Position numbers and translations under genes: made by a program | Part shown: positions 30,421 to 39,607 of the stretch, piece after piece | Position numbering within the stretch: position 1 is the first letter of the stretch | Layout of the letters: the number at the start of each line of letters is the position of its first letter | Origin: Zygnema cylindricum | Taxonomy: Eukaryota; Streptophyta; Zygnematophyceae; Zygnematales; Zygnemataceae | Direction: 5' to 3' | NCBI GenBank assembly: GCA_037447655.1 | Contig: JBBHKE010001435.1 | Location: 186,001 to 225,607 of the forward strand | DNA length: 39,607 bases | The notes under the pieces: model-generated | The model's database searches: none | Told to the model about the DNA's origin: nothing | What the model saw: the letters and a program-made list of their open reading frames with translations, nothing else

Positions 30421-31751
30421 TGTTGTTTTTCTAAAGTTAGTTTCGTGCGTACGTAAAGTTTCGTGCGTACGGGACGTTTCGTGCGTACTTGACGCGTTTT
30501 TTTTAATGCGTAAGTACTCACAAAATCTAATGTCGAGGTTCAATTATTTTTATGTGTGGGGGAGAAAATGTATGAATTGTTTTTGAAACGTACGGAATTA
30601 AATTCAAGTGACGCGAACCAACATATGTAAAAGTACGGTTCGCGTAAGTCAAATGGACGGCGGATCGCGAAGCGATCTGAATGAATTTCAAAGTGTGTAA
30701 AAAGGTACGCTGCACGTACAAAACATAACCGACAATCGGATTTTACAAAAAAATGACATCGCCGGTACGGAGCATCAATGTTGGACAGCTGACTTTATAT
30801 TTGGGACAATGCGGCACGACATCAAGGGTGCCGAATACGAGCAACAGACGGCGGAAAATGGTCTCCGTTATTTTCGACCAAATGGGGACGCGAAATCGCA
30901 TCAATCACACGATGTATATTTTTGGACGTTCCGGATGCTTTGACAAAACTCAAGGACACACGTTGACTTACTAAACATACGATTTGGTGTCGGTGTAAAT
31001 ATTTGGAGTAACATTGTTTTGTCTTTTGCACCATTATAAATTAGTGTTGATTATAACATGTTTTATTTACGTGATCAATTAGGGTTTCGACAGTTTAATT
31101 TATGTGTCTATATGTGTCGTATTTGCAGACAAGTGTACACTTACGATTGCTTAACTTTCAGGTGTATGCTTACGATTAATTTATTCTTAGTGTTGGGCTA
31201 TTATGGTTAAATAGAACTTGATGACACTTACGTAATATATGTTGGTTATTTTGACACTTAGTGATTCGTTGACAGCTCGCAAGTGTATATATAGGAATGA
31301 GCTTTGTTAGGAATGGATATCAATGCTGGTTAGAAAAGTAGGGACCAAAGATGTAGTATTTTAGGGTTGTCGATTAGGTCATGCACTTTGAATGATATAA
31401 TGATTATACTTTGATTATACTTTTGTTTATGTGTGATGCATTCATTTATTATTATTTATAAGTGTTAATTTTATGTTTGTTTGATATGCATTATTAATGT
31501 ATTTGTCATAGGGTTTCTTGTGATTTTCATGTAACCCTAAATGTTATTCATGCTTCTGTGTATGCATGCTTGCACCGTCTGTGTACCGATGATTGCTCCA
31601 CCTGTGTGCGGATGAATAATTGCATCTGTGTATGCATGTATGTTAAATAGAGGATGCATTTCAAATGATTGCTCATTGGCCTAGCTTTGCTTACCTTTTT
31701 GGATGATAGTTTGGGTGGCTTCTGCGGTCTATTTTAGACCAAATAACAACA
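30421..31751 (+). mobile_element. Solo LTR related to family C, 1331 bp
   Basis: Starts TGTTGTTTTTCTAAAG and ends AAATAACAACA, flanked by identical TAATG (30416-30420 and 31752-31756), splitting a satellite unit. The first part matches family C: TTTCGTGCGTACG, then CAAATGGACGGCGGATCGCG (30647-30666) and CGCCGGTACGGAG (30761-30773). GTTTCGTGCGTAC is present three times (30440, 30458, 30476 region). Short ORFs inside (for example 30753-30974) lie within the LTR and match no known family. Confidence 0.85.
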
Positions 31752-32601
31752 TAATGTAGGTAACAATTCTTGTTATCGCTAACAGTTTGTGAAATTTAGG
31801 TAACAATTCCTGTTTTCGCTAACAATTTGTGTAATTTAGATAACAATTCTTGTTATTGCTAACTGTTTCTGTAATTTAGGTAACAATTCTTGTTATCGCT
31901 AACAGTTTGTGTAATTTAGGTAACTATTTCAGTTATCGCTAACAGTTTCTCTAATTTAGGTAACAATTCTTATTATCGCTTACTGTTTGTGTAATTTAGA
32001 TAACAATTCTTGTTATCGCTAAAAGTTTGTGTAAGTTTGATATCAATTCCAATTAGAGCTAACAGTTTGTGTAAGTTAGGTAACAATTCTTGTTATCGCT
32101 AACAGTTTGTATAATTTAGGTAACAATTCTTGTTATCGCTAACTCTTTGTGTAATTTAGGTAGCAACTCTTATTATTGCTAATTGTTTTTGTAATTTAGG
32201 TAACAATTCTTGTTATCGCTAACAGTTTGTGTAATTTAGGTAAAATTCATGTTATCGCTAACTGTTTGTGTAAGTTAGGTAACCATTCTTGTTAGCGCTA
32301 ACTGTTTGTGTAATTTAGGTAATAATTCTTGTTATGGCTAATAGTTTGCGTAATTTAGGTAACAATTCCTGTTATCGCTAAAAGTTTGTGTAAGTTAGGT
32401 AGCCATTTTTGTTAGAGCTAATAGTTTGTGTAAGTTAGATAACAATTCTTGTTATCGCCAACAGTTTTTGTAATTTAGCTAACGATTCTTGTTATCGCTA
32501 ACAATTTGTTTAATTTAAATAACAATTCCTGTTATCGCTTATTCTTTATGTAAGTAAGGTTACCATTCTTGTTAGCTCTAACAATTTGTGTAAATTAGAT
32601 A
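31752..32601 (+). repeat. 40-bp satellite array, continuation, about 21 units
   Basis: Same orientation and phase class as 25493-30420, resuming directly after the TAATG duplication and ending at the B4 LTR. Confidence 0.96.
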
Positions 32602-33349
32602 TGTTTTTCTACAACAACAAGTGCAGGTGGAGGAGCAGAAGTAGTAGTAGAAGTAGACATGATACACTCTAAGAAGCTATCAAGAATCTTATCAAACAGC
32701 TGTTCTTAAGTGCTCACCAATTCTCATACAATCATCCAAACCTCTCAAAAATGTATCAGAATATAGAGTAGTACAAACACTTTTAACTCTTAATGTTTAA
32801 GCACAATTGACTTCACAACACTCAAGTTATAATACTCAGAAGTTTCCCAAAATAGTTTGCACTTTTACTACTTGGAAGTCTGGATACATAATATGTTTTA
32901 AGTCCTATGTCTGATACTTGTGTTGAACTGGCAACACTAGTGTACTTAAGAGGTACGTAAAACCACCAAGCTACCACTAATCTCTCAAGCTACCACTGAG
33001 CTATCACTAAACTACCACTGAGCTATCACTAAGCTTCCACTGAGTTACCCACTAAGTTACCACTGAGTTCCCCACTAAGTTGACTAGAATCGTATCTATC
33101 GCAGTTGCTCTATCTTGTAAAGAATCACATTAACAATATCAGATGCTGCGTTGTCCGTACGGACCATATCAAATAAAATCGTGGTTGCGTTGTCCTGTTT
33201 GTGTTGCAGCTTCGCTGCTGCGCTGCTCTGCTGCTGCATTACTCTGTCGGTATAGCAGCTACGTTGCTCTTATTGTATACCAGCTGCGCTGCTCAGTCTG
33301 TATAACAGCTGTGCTGCTATGAGACTCAAAGCTTTCCAAAAAGACAACA
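32602..33349 (-). repeat. 3' LTR of element B4
   Basis: 748 bp; plus strand TGTTTTTCTACAACAAC...CCAAAAAGACAACA, then PPT CTCCCCTAAAGCTT (33350-33363). The U5 end abuts satellite. It has the gag-start ATG (32659) and the GCTACCAC and GCTGC repeats. Confidence 0.9.
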
Positions 33350-34163
33350 CTCCCCTAAAGCTTAAGACTCTTTAAACTGGCGCAGCAGCGGTGATAAACT
33401 AGCGCAACATCGCACCATAGCAATATAGCAATTAGCAAGTCACCCAGTCCCACTAGATCTCAATGGTGGATTTATCGCAGTGGGAGTATAGCAGTGCAGC
33501 AATTCAGTTATTCACTTAATCCCACTGCGTCCCTAGAATACTTCAACTTAGGAGCAGGAAGAGCTTTAGTGAGCATATCACCAATCATTTTTGCATCTGG
33601 CAAATAACATAATTTAATCACTCTAGAGAACACTTTTTCTCTTCCAAAGTGTAATAGTACATCCATGTGTTTGCTTTTCAAGTGATGACTCAGGTTAGAA
33701 GCAATGGCAATGGCAACCTGGTTATCACACCAGATCACCTGTGGACCAACTTGGATGTATCCTAGTTCTTGTAACATGGTTTTTACCCATAACAGTTCTT
33801 TGAGGGTCGAGCTTGCTGCTATATATTCTGAATCCATTGTCGACAATGCCGTAACCTTTTGAAGTTTGCTGCTCCAGCAGCACGTACCATTCCCAATTTG
33901 TAGAATGAATCCCGTGGTGGATTTCCGGCTTGGCATGTCGCCATAGCTTGCATCACTCCATGTTTGCAGCTTGACTTCTCCTACGCCTAGAGTGAGTTTG
34001 AGATCTTTAGTTCCTGCCAAATATATTAAGACTCTCCTTGCTGCATCAAGATTAGATTTTCTCGGATTTTATAGACTCCTGCTCAGTACCCCGACTGCTG
34101 CAGCAATGTCTGGACGGGTATAGTTCATGAAATATATTAAGCTTCCCACTATCTGTCTATAAG
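33350..34163 (-). pseudogene. 3' untranslated region and RNase H of B4
   Basis: Open RNase H frame of 170 codons at 34020-33508: LKLTLGVGEVKLQTWSDASY, TMDSEYIA, WCDNQVAIAIASN, HHLKSKHMDV, ADM-type motif as IGDMLTKALPAPK, ending GLSE. Catalytic Asp, Glu and Asp are present. Upstream RT sequence reaches only YRQIVGS at about 34150, where it meets E in the opposite orientation. Stop codons occur in 34163-34021. Confidence 0.88.
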
Positions 34164-35401
34164 AAACAGGTTTGCATCCTTGTAGATGCACATGCTTGTG
34201 CAGGTGGGGAGTTTCCTCAGTTTCAGCAGGCAGCGTTGCTCATGAGGGGTCTCCCTCGTAGTATGAAAGAAGCATCTTATATGCTGAAACAGAAAGATAA
34301 AGCTAGCTGGACTTTACAGTTAGCTATCAATATTTTGCTAGAAGAAGAAGCTACATCTAATATTCTTAATGTTGAGTAGGTAGAGGCTTTTAATTCAGAC
34401 TTTGAGAAGAAAGGACAGTTTAATCAGCAAAGAAATCAATCTAATCAGTTTAGACAGTTTAATCAAGGTGGAAAAAGAGAATCTACCAATGCTTGTTTTT
34501 ATTGTAGTGAGAGAGGTCATGGATACAAATTTTGTCCTAAACTTAAAAAAGCTAATGATACAGGTCTATACAGGCCGAGATGGCAACAAAGTCAGTTTTA
34601 CAAAAATTTCACGGGGCCTACACCTCTTGGAAACGCACTGTTTTGAGCGTCTTCATCACTCCAGGATGAGACTCTGACATTTTCTAAGGAGGATGACACC
34701 CATCTATTCGTTATGGCGGCAGCGATGGAGGGCGTGAAAGACCCTGGATGGATAATGGATACAGGAGCGTCAGCCCACATGTGCTAGAACAAAGCCATCT
34801 TCAAAAATCAGAAAGCAACGCCGGAGAAAAATATTTATATTGCTTGTGGAATGAGTGTTCAGACTCGTGTAGTGGGTGATGTGACCTTGCTAGTGGATGT
34901 GGAAGGAAAAACAACTGAAAGGACTCTTCACAATGTCTTGTTTGTGCCTGACATTAAGAAAAATCTGTTTTCTACGTCGTTGGTAGAGAGTAAAGGCTTT
35001 GAGGTTAATTTGAAAAATTGTAGGCAGATTGTTAGCAAAAACGGCAAAGTCGCAGTTACAGGTACTAGAGATAATAGCAAGATGTACCGAATGGATATGG
35101 CTAATACCAAGGAGAATGATGTTCTGTACTCCGGTGTTTTGCATTCAGATGAGTTTTGGCATAAAAGATTAGGCCATGTAAACTATGATAGTTTGAAAAA
35201 AATGGTCATTGCTGGGAAAATAGAGGGTGTCTTAATCACAGATCGGCCGGTCAAAACATGTGATGGTTGCGCTTTGGGCAAAATCCACAGGCTACCATTT
35301 CCTAAAGAGACTGAGCATCGGTCCACGATACTTTTACAGCAAATCCATTCGGATGTTTTTGGTCCTGCAAAGGTTCCATCTGGCGGAGGAATGAAATATA
35401 T
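34164..35401 (+). pseudogene. Gag, protease and integrase N-terminus of E
   Basis: Gag from LVDAHACAGGEFPQFQQAAL, with stops at about 34377 (TAG), 34644 (TGA) and 34786 (TAG). Zinc knuckle CFYCSERGHGYKFC complete. Protease WIMDTGASAHMC with an intact Trp before it, unlike B1/B2. Open frame 34851-35441 covers GMSVQTRVVGDVTLLVD, FWHKRLGHVNYDSLKKM, CDGCALGKIHR and HSDVFGPAKV. The integrase core then stops: after GGMKYM the sequence jumps to EGITRYYV, a shifted reading of the C-terminal region. Confidence 0.9.
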
Positions 35402-37442
35402 GGGAACCGAAGGGATTACCAGGTATTATGTTAGGATATGATGATCACTCAAAAGGTTACAAAGTCTTTGTGTTTGGGAAGCAAAAAATAGTTGTAGCAA
35501 GGATAATCATTGTCAAAGATGAACTAGACTCGATAGATTTATTTCAAATGACAGAGCAGCAAAAGAAGCAAAAAGTATAGGAGTATGTCATTTTAGATTG
35601 CATGAAAGAAGTTGTCCCGCAGGTGCAATAGTCTCCGGTGGTGACTCCGGCGTCAGCCTCTCTCCAACTTCCTCAACAAATTCAGTTCTAACCGGACCAA
35701 CAACAATCAATACACACGAATTGCAACCAGCGCAACCAGCGCAACCAGCGCAATCAGCGCAATGCGCGCCATCCGACGATCTCAGCCTCAGAATTTCCGA
35801 GGGGAAGAAGATCCAGTAGCCGTTTGCAAGCAAGCTCTCACTTTGCCTACTCGGCGGCCTCACGGGAGCCCCTGACCATCCAAGAGGCCTTCTCGTCACC
35901 AGAGCAAAATCAATGGATCGAGGCAGCAAACAACGAAATGAAGTCGATCATGGAGGCTCAAACATGGGAGCTTGTGGACCTTCCTCCAGACCGAAAAGCG
36001 ATCGGCAGCAAATGGGTATTCAAGGTGAAGGTAAATCCCCATAACACCATTGAACGTTATAAGGCCAGACTTGTGGCAAAGGGGTATTATCAAAAGGAAG
36101 ATATCAATTTTGAAGAAACACTTTCTCCGGTTGTAAGATATCCGACAGTTAGGATTTTGCTATCTCTAGTTGCTATAGAAGATATGGAAATACATCAGAT
36201 GGATGTAAAGACGGCCTTTTTGCACGGAGAACTAGAAGAGACCATTTACATGCAGCAGCCTCAAAAGTATGTGGAACCTGGAAAAGAGCACTTAGTATGC
36301 AAGTTGCTAAAATCTTTGTACGGCCTAAAACAGGCCCCTAGGCAATGGAATCTGAAGCTTGATGAATTCTTCACCAGTCTAGGATTTCACAGGATAAGTT
36401 CTGATCACTCTGTTTACGTTCTAAAGGGTGAAAATGGGAAGTGTATATAGCGGTGTATGTAGATGATTTATTATTAATTAGTAAATCAATGGATGAAACT
36501 AACAAAATCAAAACAGCTCTAAACTCACAGTTCGAGATGAAAGACCTCTGTGAGGCAAAATATATTTTGGGTATCCAGGTAGAGAGGGACAGAAATAAGA
36601 AAGAAATAAAACTGACACAAAAAGAGGCTATTGGAAACATGTTAGATGAGTATGGAATGCGGGGGGCAAAAGGATGTCTAACTCTAATGGAGTTTCGGCA
36701 GAAGTTAGAGGGAGAAGAAACAGAACCAGGTCTCATTGTTAGCGAGTATTTAGAATCAAGGGAAAATGATTCAATGACACAAATACCTTATAAACAGATA
36801 GTGGGAAGTTTAATATATTTCATGAATTGTACCTGTCCTGATATTGCTGCAGCATTTGAGGTAGTGAGCAGGAAACTAGAGAATCCTAGAAAATCTGACT
36901 TTGATGCAGCAAGGAGAGTCTTAAGATATTTGGCCGGAACCAAAGACCTCAAACTCACACTAGGCGGAGGAGAAGTAAAACTGCAAACGTGGAGTGATGG
37001 AAGCTATGGCGACATGCCAAGCCGAAAATCCTCCACGGGATTCGTTCTACAAATTGGAGACGGTACTTGTTGTTGGAGCAGCAAACTTCAAAAGGTGACT
37101 GCACTGGCGACAATGGAGTCAGAATATATGGCTGCAAGCTCGGCCCTCAAGGAACTCTTATGGGAAAAATCCATGTTACAAGAACTAGGATACATGCAAG
37201 TTGGTCCACAGGTGATCTGGTGTGATAACCAGGCTGCCATTGCCATTGCGTCTAACCCGAGTCATCACTTCAAAAGCAAGCACATGGATGTACGATTACA
37301 CTTTGTAAGAGAAAAAGTGTTCTTTAGAGATATTAAATTATGTTATTTGCCAGATGCAAAAATGATTGCTGATATGCTCACTAAAGCTCTTCCTGCTCCT
37401 AAGCTGAAGTATTATAGGAACGCAGTGGGATTAAGTGAATAG
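35402..37442 (+). pseudogene. Integrase tail, RT and RNase H of E
   Basis: After a deletion of roughly 490 nt relative to B3 (loss of second Asp and Glu), the integrase tail VARIIIVKDELDSIDLFQM and a linker with four 9-bp AACCAGCGC-type repeats (35724-35760) follow. RT is open 35824-36450 (WVFKVKVNPHN, MDVKTAFLHGELEE, LYGLKQAPRQWN). A one-base deletion before the catalytic box shifts the frame. The second frame, 36441-37442, is uninterrupted: YVDDLLLISK, LGIQVERDRNKK, TWSDGSYGD, TMESEYMA, WCDNQAAIAIASN and end GLSE TAG. Confidence 0.92.
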
Positions 37443-37580
37443 TTGAATTATTACACTGCCATACTGCCACTCTGCGATAAGTCCACCATTGAGATGTAGT
37501 GGGACTAGGTGACTTGCTAATTGCTATACTGCTATGCTGCGATGCTGCGCTAGTATACTGAGTCTAAAGCTGTAAGGGAG
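37443..37580 (+). promoter_or_regulatory. 3' untranslated region and PPT of E
   Basis: GCTATGCTGCGATGCTGCG repeats, then AAAGCTGTAAGGGAG abutting the LTR at 37581. Confidence 0.75.
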
Positions 37581-38267
37581 TGTTGTATTCTTGGAAAGAT
37601 TTCAGTCTCAGCGCAGCTGCTATACAGACAGAGCAGCGCAGCTGCTATACAGTAGAGCAGCGCAGCTGCTATACAGCAGAGCAGCGCAGCAGCGAAGCTG
37701 CAACACAGACAGGACAACGCATCGTCAAATATTCTTAATGTGATTTTGTACAGGATAGAGCAACTGCGATAGATACGATTCTAGTCAACTTAGTGGATAA
37801 CCCAGTGGTAAATTAGTGGGTAACTTAGTGGTAGCTTAGTGATAGCTCAATGGTAGCTTAGTGAAAGCTCAGTGGTAGCTTGACAGATTAGTGGTAGCTT
37901 GGTGGTTTGACGTATCTCTCAAGTACAATGGTGTTGCCAGTTCAACACAAGTATAAGACTTAGGACTCATAACATATCTTGTATCCAGACTTCCAAGTAG
38001 TAAACCTGCAAACAATTTTTGGGAAACTTCTAAGTATTATATCTTTTGTGTTGTCCAGTTAATTGTGTAGAAACTTTGTGAGTTGTTAGTGTTTATGCTA
38101 CTCTATATTCTGATAGAGTTTTGAGAGGTTTGGATGCTTTTGTAAGAATTGGTGAGTACTTGAAAACAGCTGTTTGGTAGGATTCTTGATAGCTTCTGAG
38201 AGTGTATCATGTCTATTTCTACTACTACTGCTGCTCCTCTACCTGCACTGGTGGTTGTAGAACAACA
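37581..38267 (+). repeat. 3' LTR of E
   Basis: 687 bp, TGTTGTATTCTTGGAAAG...GTAGAACAACA. GCTGC repeat shorter than in B3. The GTCCGTACGGAC dyad is deleted (AGGACAACGCATCG instead), and the TATA region reads TTTTGTAAGAA, so the promoter is probably damaged. The gag ATG at 38210 is kept. Satellite follows directly. Confidence 0.9.
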
Positions 38268-38651
38268 AATTACACAAACAATTATCGATAACATGAATTG
38301 TTACCTAAATTACACAAACTGTTAGCGGTTACAATAATTGTTACCTAAATTACAGAAACAATTAGGGATAACAGAAATTGGTACCTAAATTACACAAACA
38401 GTTAGCGATATCAAGAATTGTTACCTAAATTACACAAACTATTCGCGATAACAGGAATTGTTACCTAAATTACACAACTATTAGCAATAACAAGAATTGT
38501 TACCTAAATTATTCAAACTTTTAGCGATAACAGGATTTGTTACCTAAATTACACAAACAATAAGCGATAATAAAAATTATTACCTAAATTACACAAATAG
38601 TTAGCGATAAGAGGAATTGTAACCTAAATTACACAAACTGTTAGCGCTAAC
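38268..38651 (-). repeat. Inverted 40-bp satellite, about 9.6 units
   Basis: TTACCTAAATTACACAAAC with GTTAGCGATAACAGGAATT units, the reverse complement of the main array; period 40. It ends at the family C LTR. Confidence 0.95.
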
Positions 38652-39607
38652 TGTTGTCCATAGCCTATTTCAGTCATGGAATACTCACGGAAACATCCAC
38701 AGACTACCTCAAAAACAGCTGTGTTTCAGACAGCACAGATTACTCCAAACTGAACAGAATCACCTCAAACTGCACCAATAAGCAGTATACTATTTAAATT
38801 ATGAACTCCCATATTTACAGCTAAATCCACCAAGGCATCTAGAAGATATAGGCTCCAGAGGGTCACAAAAACAGCTGACACCTTCACAAACTAACCACTT
38901 AGACTGCTCACAGAATCTTATAGAGAAACTGGAATAAAATGAAACTTCACACACATATAGATTCTATATCATAGAATAATTCCACACAGTTTCACATGAT
39001 AGAACCAAACAGAGTGATCACACCAACAGGTCAAAGATGCATAAAACAGTCTACCATTCCTTTGATAAACTTGACTGCGATACATAAAATAATCTAAGTC
39101 CTGCAAGTTATACTCAGAGTACGGAGGCATACCAGCCGTACTGTATCTACTCTAATAAACTAATTAGTCAAAAGGACAAACTTCTGTTTTACAGAATATT
39201 TACACCGCACTCTTCGTATGTCAGAAACCAAGCTACCACTAAGCAACTACTAAGCTACCACTACCGTACAATCATCATTAATCGAAATCTATCCTAGTCA
39301 TATTATCCGCAACTGCGCTAGCTGCGCTGGCTGCGCTTGTCTGTACGGATCATACAAATAGCCGCAGCTACGTTGACTTAACTGCGTCGCAGCTCCGCCG
39401 TACCGGCGGCGCCTATTCCAACATTCCGTTTGTTTTACATCGGATCGCTTCGCGATCCGCCGTCCATTTGTCACAACTTGTTAACACCACTTGATGAGTC
39501 TTTTACGTCACTTTAATTATATCAATCCGTTCGCTCCCCCAATCCGTGAATCTATTCAAACCTCCATATTTCATCCAATTAGCATTTACTGGCGAACTGT
39601 CTCGTAC
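38652..39607 (-). mobile_element. Family C LTR, copy 2, cut by window edge
   Basis: Plus strand begins TGTTGTCCATAGCCTATTTC and aligns with 14251-15215 throughout (for example AAAAACAGCTGTGTTTCAGA, ACGGAGGCATACCAGCCGTA, CGTACCGGCGGCGCCTATT). The window ends about 18 bp before the expected LTR end. Its U5-side ATG frame reads MTEIGYGQ and reaches the LTR end in the same phase as in families A and B. Confidence 0.82.

Larger units (their letters stand above)
34164..38267 (+). mobile_element. Family B element E, 5'-truncated
   Basis: Plus-strand element from mid-gag to a complete 3' LTR. It is fused head-on at about 34163 to the minus-strand B4 3' end, so the composite 32602-38267 has a 3' LTR at each outer end. 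It lacks the integrase core. It does not carry the B1/B2 shared lesions. Confidence 0.9.

Noticed and set aside
30753-30974. Short ORF with LTLYLGQCG, similar to a tubulin N-terminus
   Set aside because: Only a few residues fit, nothing follows the tubulin pattern, and it lies inside a solo LTR with defined ends.
25493-32601. CRISPR-like regular repeat array
   Set aside because: The repeats are contiguous 40-bp units with no spacers, diverged from each other, in a eukaryotic retrotransposon setting.

Overview
No cellular gene is recognisable in this window. It is a eukaryotic repeat landscape built from Ty1/copia LTR retrotransposons (domain order gag, protease, integrase, reverse transcriptase, RNase H), their LTRs, fragments that look like hAT DNA transposons, and a long 40-bp AT-rich satellite. 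Every coding region carries stops, frameshifts or deletions. The host is probably a plant or streptophyte-like alga: family A's primer-binding site complements 15 nt of the anticodon arm of initiator tRNA-Met in the form I recall for plants. That placement is tentative.

Layout. 1-4786: family A copia element on the minus strand, cut by the window edge inside its RT, with 5' LTR at 3736-4786. 4787-5639: AT-rich simple and 50-bp repeats, then a truncated hAT-like end. 5640-7238: 3' end (RNase H, PPT, LTR) of a second family A copy on the plus strand. 7453-7891: a 439-bp non-autonomous hAT-like element with a near-perfect 8-bp target duplication. 8608-14250: family B element B1 (minus) with both LTRs, the 5' one truncated. 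14251-15450: a family C LTR fragment. 15451-24674: family B element B2 (minus), split by B3 (16174-21860, plus), which has both LTRs and a perfect 5-bp target duplication (AGTTT). 24675-24772: inverted satellite units. 24773-25492: a family B LTR. 25493-32601: 40-bp satellite interrupted by a 1331-bp solo LTR related to family C (30421-31751) with target duplication TAATG. 32602-34163: LTR and RNase H of a minus-strand B copy (B4), fused head-on to plus-strand element E (34164-38267). 38268-38651: inverted satellite. 38652-39607: a second family C LTR running off the window.

The most interesting signal is the start region of these retrotransposons. In families A and B the gag ATG lies inside the LTR, and the reading frame runs through the LTR end and the primer-binding site, so the site is translated as Val-Met-Gly. 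The site matches the middle of initiator tRNA-Met (a half-tRNA primer, known for Drosophila copia and yeast Ty5), so the primer's CAU anticodon would face an in-frame AUG. Family C LTRs end with an ATG-led frame in the same phase. Family A LTRs also carry a tRNA-like segment antisense to transcription, and family B LTRs carry tandem repeats resembling Pol III A boxes.

Inferred history: B1 and B2 share three inactivating mutations and may once have shared an LTR. B3 inserted into B2 later. Satellite orientation flips across one LTR and across the B4/E composite, suggesting inversion or ectopic recombination between dispersed LTRs.
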